The position numbers and the translations under genes are program-made. This document shows, one piece after another, positions 47,111 through 51,808 of a stretch of DNA of 51,808 nucleotides. The stretch comes from Welwitschia mirabilis (Eukaryota; Gnetophyta; Gnetopsida; Welwitschiales). The stretch lies in NCBI GenBank assembly GCA_051453625.1, contig JBOZIK010000001.1:183603928-183655735 (forward strand), written 5' to 3'. The first letter of the stretch is position 1. The number at the start of each line of letters is the position of its first letter. A model generated the notes under the pieces. That model did not search any database. It had not been told where the DNA came from and saw only the letters and a program-made list of their open reading frames with translations.

Positions 47111-47484
47111 AGAGGAATTCTTAAGATAAATATAAAAAAATAAGGGTTGTGTGATGTGTGTCAGAAGGGAAAACAAATTAGAACCTCTCATAAGAGTAAA
47201 ACACATGGTTCAACTTCAATGCCATTAGAACTCATTCATATGGATCTAGTTAGACCTACTCAAACTAGTAGTCTAGGTAGGAAGTGTTATTTTCTTAGTA
47301 TGATTAATGACTACTATAGATATACTTGGATTGTTTTTTTATCAAACAAATCTAAAGCTTACAAGCATAGGGTTAAGATTTGCAATAAGATTCAAAATGA
47401 AAAGAGTTACACCATAAAGAAGATAAGAAGTGATCATGGTGGAGAGTTTGAAAACCATTTCTTTGAAAAGTATTACATTGAAAA
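47111..47484 (+). pseudogene. Sire-E2 integrase, N-terminal and core part, cut by gap
   Basis: The open frame begins at 47147, after stops. CDVCQKGKQIRTSHKSKTHG is the second half of the HHCC finger, LELIHMDLVRPTQTS the first core Asp (consensus H-M-D-L-x-G-P), and INDYYRYTWIVFLSNKS with KIRSDHGGEFENHFFEKYYI the second Asp region. The sequence runs into N at 47485 before the catalytic Glu. Unlike sire-E1, there is no sign of the deletion into RT within the visible part. Confidence 0.92.
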
Positions 47485-47584
47485 NNNNNNNNNNNNNNNN
47501 NNNNNNNNNNNNNNNNNNNNNNNNNNNNNNNNNNNNNNNNNNNNNNNNNNNNNNNNNNNNNNNNNNNNNNNNNNNNNNNNNNNN
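47485..47584. other. Assembly gap (100 N)
   Basis: Sire-E2 integrase is on the left and a purple acid phosphatase fragment on the right. The two sides are not homologous. A frame that seems to run through the gap is only an effect of translating N. Confidence 0.95.
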
Positions 47585-48225
47585 GAAACCTTAAGCTTTA
47601 AGATCATGCTTGCTCCTCATCCTTAGCAATTTTCAAACTGAATTATAATTATTGGAGATCTTGATTTGATGTGTAAAATAATAATAATAGTTGCTCATCT
47701 CTAGAAGAACAACCTAGATTTAATAGTAATAGATGTAGATATTAGTTGTGTGAATCTTTACTTAACCAATGGCACAAGATCTAATTGTTACTCTTGTTGG
47801 GATTACTGCGGAAGGCTCATGGATCCTTTCATTTTAAAAGTTCCATCATGGTGATAGAAGGTAATCATGAAATTTAGATAGGAAACCTAACATTCACAGC
47901 ATACTATCCAAGATTTACATTTCCTAGTAAAGAAAGTAGATCCAAAAGCATGTTTTACAATGCGTTCAATCATAGTGGTATTCCTTTTATCGTGCCAAAA
48001 GGATATACAGACTATAATAAAATAGGGAAATAATAAAAATGATGGCAAAAAGATCTAAAGAAGGTTAACAAGGCCTTAACTCCTTGGGTTATTGTTAGTT
48101 GACATCCATCCTAGAAATGGTAGATTTATGTATGCCTATTCTAATCACATTTTCCAAAGACCTATTTTAGACATGAATCTAATTATTCTTGGTAAAGGTA
48201 TAAGCATCACTGAAAATTACTAAAG
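47585..48225 (+). pseudogene. Purple acid phosphatase fragment (metallophosphatase domain)
   Basis: Plant purple acid phosphatases are secreted Fe-Zn/Mn enzymes that release phosphate from organic esters; some act on phytate. LSFKIMLAPHP then IIIIGDLDL (47657 is the metal-binding Asp; canonical G-D-L-G) match the start of the catalytic domain. VDISCVNLYLTNGTRSNCYS (about 47735-47797) corresponds to G-D-V-S-Y-A-N-L-Y-L-T-N-G-T. WDYCGRLMDPFILKVPS is the W-D-Y-W-G-R block; EGNHE at 47857-47871 is the intact metal motif. Then FTAYYPRFTFPSKESRSKSM, SGIPFIVPKGYTDYNKIGK and KALTPWVIVS-stop-HPS (canonical W-H-P-P-W). FMYAYSNHI (48125-48151) may be the G-H-V-H-A-Y-E-R-S-N-R-V motif. About 14 residues before WDYWGR and about 30 after WHPPW are missing; stops and two frameshifts. 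No intron is evident in this span. Confidence 0.85.
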
Positions 48226-49033
48226 AATAAAGAACAATGTACATTCTTTTCAGGCTGATATTTGTAGTGAAAAGTGTTCATGTAAGAAAATGATAGAGGT
48301 TTTATCATTTATTATGAAAATTTTGGAATATGTTATGGTTATTTTCAAATGGTTTTCAAACTATAGTTGGGGACAGAAACCTTGTTGTAATGGAAGATGT
48401 TTACATTCTAGTTATGATGAAAATTTTTGCAATAAAAACAATAAATCTTATTATTAGGAAATAAGAGTAAAAAGGGCAAAAATGAGAGCAGTAGTTAAGC
48501 AATGTTTTATCAATGAAAAGTAGGTAAAAGTTAAGGCATCAGATAATAATTCTCATATGCGTTAAGCCCAAGATGTAGGTAACGATGAAAATCAAAAGGT
48601 GATCAAAGAAAATGTGCACAAGATTAAACAAGATAGAAAATCAAATTCAAAAAGAAATATTTTACATCCTCTAACTTCATCAAAAGCATAAAAAGCGTTT
48701 GGATGCCCTCTGATAGAAACTTGTTTAAAGGAAAATGAACACATGGTAAGAGAAAATGGGAAGCATCATTTTGGAACCTATCACAACTTTTGTGGTGAGA
48801 GGATTTGTGGAATTTCATTTGAAGCTCTTTCATCTAGAAGCCAAAATTATTGGATGAAATATTCTAATGTAGGAAGTGCTCTTAAGTCTTTTCAGAATAT
48901 TAGGTTAAATATGTCATGCAAGACCAATTGGTATCAAACATAAAGAAGGCAAAATTCAGCATGGAACAAGGTAGATCCTTCAAGAATTATAAATAAGGCT
49001 ATACTTACAAAGGAGTATAGTACTAAGAAAAAT
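48226..49033 (+). pseudogene. Decayed reading frame of unknown origin
   Basis: From about 48119 to 48943 one reading frame stays readable, with only about six stops in 275 codons. This is far fewer than expected by chance at this AT content. Pieces include QADICSEKCSCKKMIEVLS, GQKPCCNGRCLHSSYDENFC, KENVHKIKQDRKSNSKR and (open, 48743-48943) HHFGTYHNFCGERICGISFE. The part after 48225 does not match purple acid phosphatase as I know it, and I recognise no domain. Cysteine pairs are frequent in the middle. It could be the remnant of another host gene, a decayed phosphatase C-terminus, or an unfamiliar transposon protein. Confidence 0.4.
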
Positions 49034-49340
49034 ATTGTTAAGTGATGACAAGGGACATATCATATTATGTCAAGTTAGAAAAAAACATCATATGCAGGAA
49101 CCTGATCTCTTGTTGCCATTATACATAAAGGCAGGTCCCTGTGTGCATCTTCCACATGTAGCACTTGTGCACAATAGCCTCTGCTTATTTCTCCTTTTAC
49201 TTAATATGTTGGAAGTGCATTTGCACTTGCACAATGTGAAAATTAATTAAGAAAATGGTGTTTGTTTAGGTGGGAAATGAGCTACGTCTTGTGTTCCTAG
49301 TCATAAGCCACCCCAAATCATGACAACATCATTTTAAAAG
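49034..49340. other. Transition region, no gene recognised
   Basis: Short frames only. Words such as CTTGTGCAC and TTGCACTTGCAC (about 49164-49221) give local self-complementarity. Confidence 0.4.
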
Positions 49341-51100
49341 ACTTGAGACACATTCCTTCGCATCCTATCTTGCAGGTAAGGAAAGTTTACTAGAGAAGCA
49401 AAAAGCAAGGAATCAAGCACCAATGTAAGCATGGCTACCAACTATGTCAAAATATCAAATAGCTGCATTAACAGCAGCTACAGAATCGTTCCTGTAGCCA
49501 ACTGTGCACCCGATGTTGCTATGATACTTGGCACCTGCATCACCCGTAGAACCACCATTAGGCACCTGTTGCTTGTGGTCTTCATTATTTTCTTTCTTTT
49601 CATGCTTGACCTATTCTCTACCATGCTCCATTCTCTGTTCTTCCTCTGTGCATTCTTCTCTTACTCTTTTTCTACTTCTCGCTTTTCCACCTCGGGCTTA
49701 AATTTTTCTGCCTGACCTATTTTCACTGTGAAAGGATGCGTCAACTGTAATCGGAGCATAGTTAAAAACAATGTCCATAATGCTAGTGCATTTAGAGGCC
49801 ACGACTACCCACTTCCACTACCAGCTGCTACCATTCCTCTTGCTGATTAATGTTGATAAGTACTGCCATTCATTGCCTGTATGTCCTTGACACTAGGTTT
49901 GACTGATCCAGGCAAAATTTTAGAGCTTCAAACTCCTTGTCACTGCAGAACTAATGCCATCACTGCAAGCTGTTTCTTGCTGTTTTCTTATTGTCTCCTC
50001 TGCAAATTTCTATGTGGCTAATCAAATACTTTTGCTAGCATTATTTTGCATTGAATTTTCTGCACTACATCACCATTCATCACTGCCTTTTCCAGCTACT
50101 GCTAGTTGTTTTTTTTTTTTTTTCTTCCCCTTTTCTACCCCAACAAGAATGGCATAGGGCTTTAAAATTTCTATCTAAAGCAAAAAAGCAGAAAAGGATT
50201 TCAAAAAACTAATAGCTTGGTTAATAGCAGCTCTTGTATGATTTGGTAGAGGAAGATTCCTTTTTTCCAACTTTTGCTAGTGGTAGTGCTACTCAAACCC
50301 CTATAATTCATGCTCATACATTGTTTTATCATCAAAGCAAAAACGTGGATTCAGGTGGTCATTTCTACTTAGTGTGATTATTATCTTTCTGCTAATGCAT
50401 GCTGGTCCTATTGAAAAATTGCTTCGTTCTCTGCCATGATGATGCTCTTTCTGCTCTCTCTCCACTATCAAGTATCAACTACTGTTGCACATGCTCTTAG
50501 ATTCTCCTCATTCTCATACCGGTAGTTAAATTGACAATCAAAACTACATAAGAAATTCTCAATAGTAGTCTCCTTATTGAAATGCAAGTTTCATGCTGTG
50601 GTAACAATATGTTAAGTCATGATACAATCAACTTTCTAGCGCCCATGTTTCAATCCTATTAACACACTTTAATCCTCCACTCCCCTACAACAGATTAAGA
50701 AATGGCAAAGCCTAATAGCATTTAATTCCTTACAGACAAATGAATGCCAATCTCCTACAGTCAAACTCAAACCTCTCTCATCACAGTGGTGGCAGCTTCT
50801 TAGTGGTGGATTGATTAGCTTTCAAGAAGCTAAAGAGATTCCTACACGAAAGGATATAAACTTCAGAGGCAAAGGTGAGAAAACAGGGGGCAGCCTGGAA
50901 GAATATAGGGAGGTCTATGAGGCTTTGGCAAAGAGGGAAGGGGCCAAGAGCAGAGAACACTTCAGGAAAAAGAAGGGAGTGAAGGCTAAAAGAAGAGGGG
51001 GTCTCAAGCTTCTTCGAGATCCCGCATTCATTGTGCATCTCATCAGAGACGCATCAAAGGGGAGGACAGGAGCCTTTAGAAATAAGGGAGGTGATTAGAC
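49341..51100. other. More GC-rich stretch without recognised gene
   Basis: GC content is visibly higher than in the retroelement region, and CpG sites are retained. Open frames of 60-95 residues occur on both strands (49431-49715 +, 49954-50157 +, 50811-51098 +, 50781-51038 -), none with a known motif. The minus strand over 49430-49700 reads EECTEEEQRMEHG and NIGCTVGYRNDSVAAVNAAI, which looks more protein-like than the plus strand. 50781-51100 is strongly purine-rich on the plus strand (pyrimidine-rich on the minus), as plant 5' untranslated regions often are. A T15-type run lies near 50108-50123. It may be edge or intron sequence of a host gene. Confidence 0.35.
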
Positions 51101-51769
51101 ACAGGGAACACCTTAAGAGAGTAGCTTCAAACTGAAATAAAAAAGGACAGTAAAGACAAAGCTTCCTGAGGTTGGGTGGCATACTTCACTACAACCAAGA
51201 GTGCTTGACGCCTCTAGTTAGTTGATCACAACATTAAAGCTCAAATTAAAGAAAAGGAAGATTCTCATGTATGAGCCATGAATTCCTGAGAGGTGTATTG
51301 AAACTTAAAGAAATCCTTTGTATTAAATTCAGATCTTTCTTATTGAATCCATTATGTTCCTTATTGTTATTAGAGCATTACGAAGAGCTTTTAATAATCT
51401 CAATGAAGATGATGATATTATAAGTGCCAGGTTTGAGTCTTATTAAGCAAATCATAACTCTCAAAATGATTTTTGAAGATTCCAGAAACATAAAGTTTTG
51501 TAAACAAATAACTTAAAAAGGTATTGCCATTTTATCATGTTTCCTTTCTTTCTTTTGTAGTTTGAGTTAGTTATTAATGAAAGTAATCATAGTCTAATCC
51601 AAAGTATCTATGATATGGAATCTTGCAACTTCTTTTCCCTAGTTGTTTTACATAGTTTTAAATGGGATGATACAAAATCCAAATGCTTGCATTTTGAATA
51701 AACCTTCAAGTCTTCTAAAGATTAGTTTATTCTAAGTCTTGCCTCTTCTTTTTATGGTTCTTTTCAAAG

Positions 51770-51771
<2 letters not shown>
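51101..51771. other. AT-rich tail, no gene recognised
   Basis: No protein motif was found. CTTTCTTTCTTTTGTAG at about 51545-51561 resembles a plant 3' splice site. AATAAA at 51697-51702 is the only polyadenylation-type signal near the terminal A run, but it lies about 70 bases from it, farther than usual. Confidence 0.35.

Positions 51772-51808
<37 letters not shown>
51772..51808 (+). repeat. Terminal poly(A) run, 37 bases
   Basis: The window ends in an uninterrupted run of A from 51772. It may be the tail of a LINE, SINE or retrocopy on the plus strand, or simply a homopolymer where a contig or window stopped. Confidence 0.9.

Larger units (their letters stand above)
43298..47484 (+). mobile_element. 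Sire-E2: second Sirevirus-like copy, arranged internal-LTR-internal
   Basis: It belongs to the same family as sire-E1. The order is RNase H and 3' tail (43299-44507), one LTR (44508-45819), primer site, gag remnant, protease and integrase (45822-47484). Both ends are N gaps. A single LTR with the 3' end of pol on its left and the 5' end of gag-pol on its right, same strand, is the arrangement of a tandem array joined by a shared LTR, or of an opened one-LTR circle. Adjacent contig mis-joining cannot be excluded, but the LTR junctions themselves lie in continuous sequence. Confidence 0.82.

Noticed and set aside
47147-47626. A single frame that appears to fuse integrase to the sequence after the gap
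   Set aside because: It runs through 100 N. The left side is copia integrase and the right side is a phosphatase fragment, so the fusion is not real evidence.
50781-51098. Genes from the opposing open frames of 85 and 95 residues
   Set aside because: Both cover the same purine-skewed segment, neither has a recognisable domain, and skewed composition alone keeps both strands open.

Overview
The window looks like nuclear DNA from a flowering plant, probably repeat-rich heterochromatin. A monocot is plausible, but nothing here proves it. It is very AT-rich and has almost no long open reading frames. Nearly everything recognisable is a decayed LTR retrotransposon, with stop codons of the kind C-to-T decay produces (TGG to TGA/TAG, CAG to TAG). 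No intact protein-coding gene was found. I saw no rRNA, tRNA or CRISPR array, although this was not an exhaustive structural search. Eight runs of N interrupt the sequence.

Layout. 1-10180 is anonymous AT-rich DNA with an antisense gag-like coiled-coil remnant (about 2585-2890), one end of a probable CACTA DNA transposon (3436-3761) and a GT/GGGTGT microsatellite (9397-9496). 10181-12210 holds a plus-strand Ty1/copia LTR, primer-binding site and broken gag (called copia-A here). 12300-29560 is a minus-strand Ty1/copia element (copia-B) split in two by a Ty3/gypsy element of the Athila/Tat type (gypsy-C, 14479-26736). Gypsy-C has matching 5-bp target duplications, a tRNA-Asp-type primer site, gag, protease, RT, RNase H and integrase, and three LTRs rather than two. 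29560-43197 holds a second, minus-strand Athila/Tat-like element (gypsy-D). A Sirevirus-like copia element (sire-E1, 31642-37928) with two LTRs is inserted into its integrase. 43298-47484 is a second copy of that Sirevirus-like family (sire-E2), laid out RNase H - LTR - gag - protease - integrase, as in a tandem array or an opened one-LTR circle.

After the last gap, 47585-48220 is a broken fragment of a plant purple acid phosphatase, the only host-type gene recognised. A decayed unassigned reading frame follows (about 48225-49033), then a more GC-rich unassigned stretch (about 49340-51100). The window ends in a 37-base poly(A) run.

How the parts relate. The order of events reads as nested insertion: copia-B was hit by gypsy-C, and gypsy-D was hit by sire-E1. 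Decay and local recombination followed, leaving extra LTRs and internal deletions. Four of the eight gaps lie in gypsy-C between diverged duplicates of the same sequence, so some of the apparent duplication may come from assembly.
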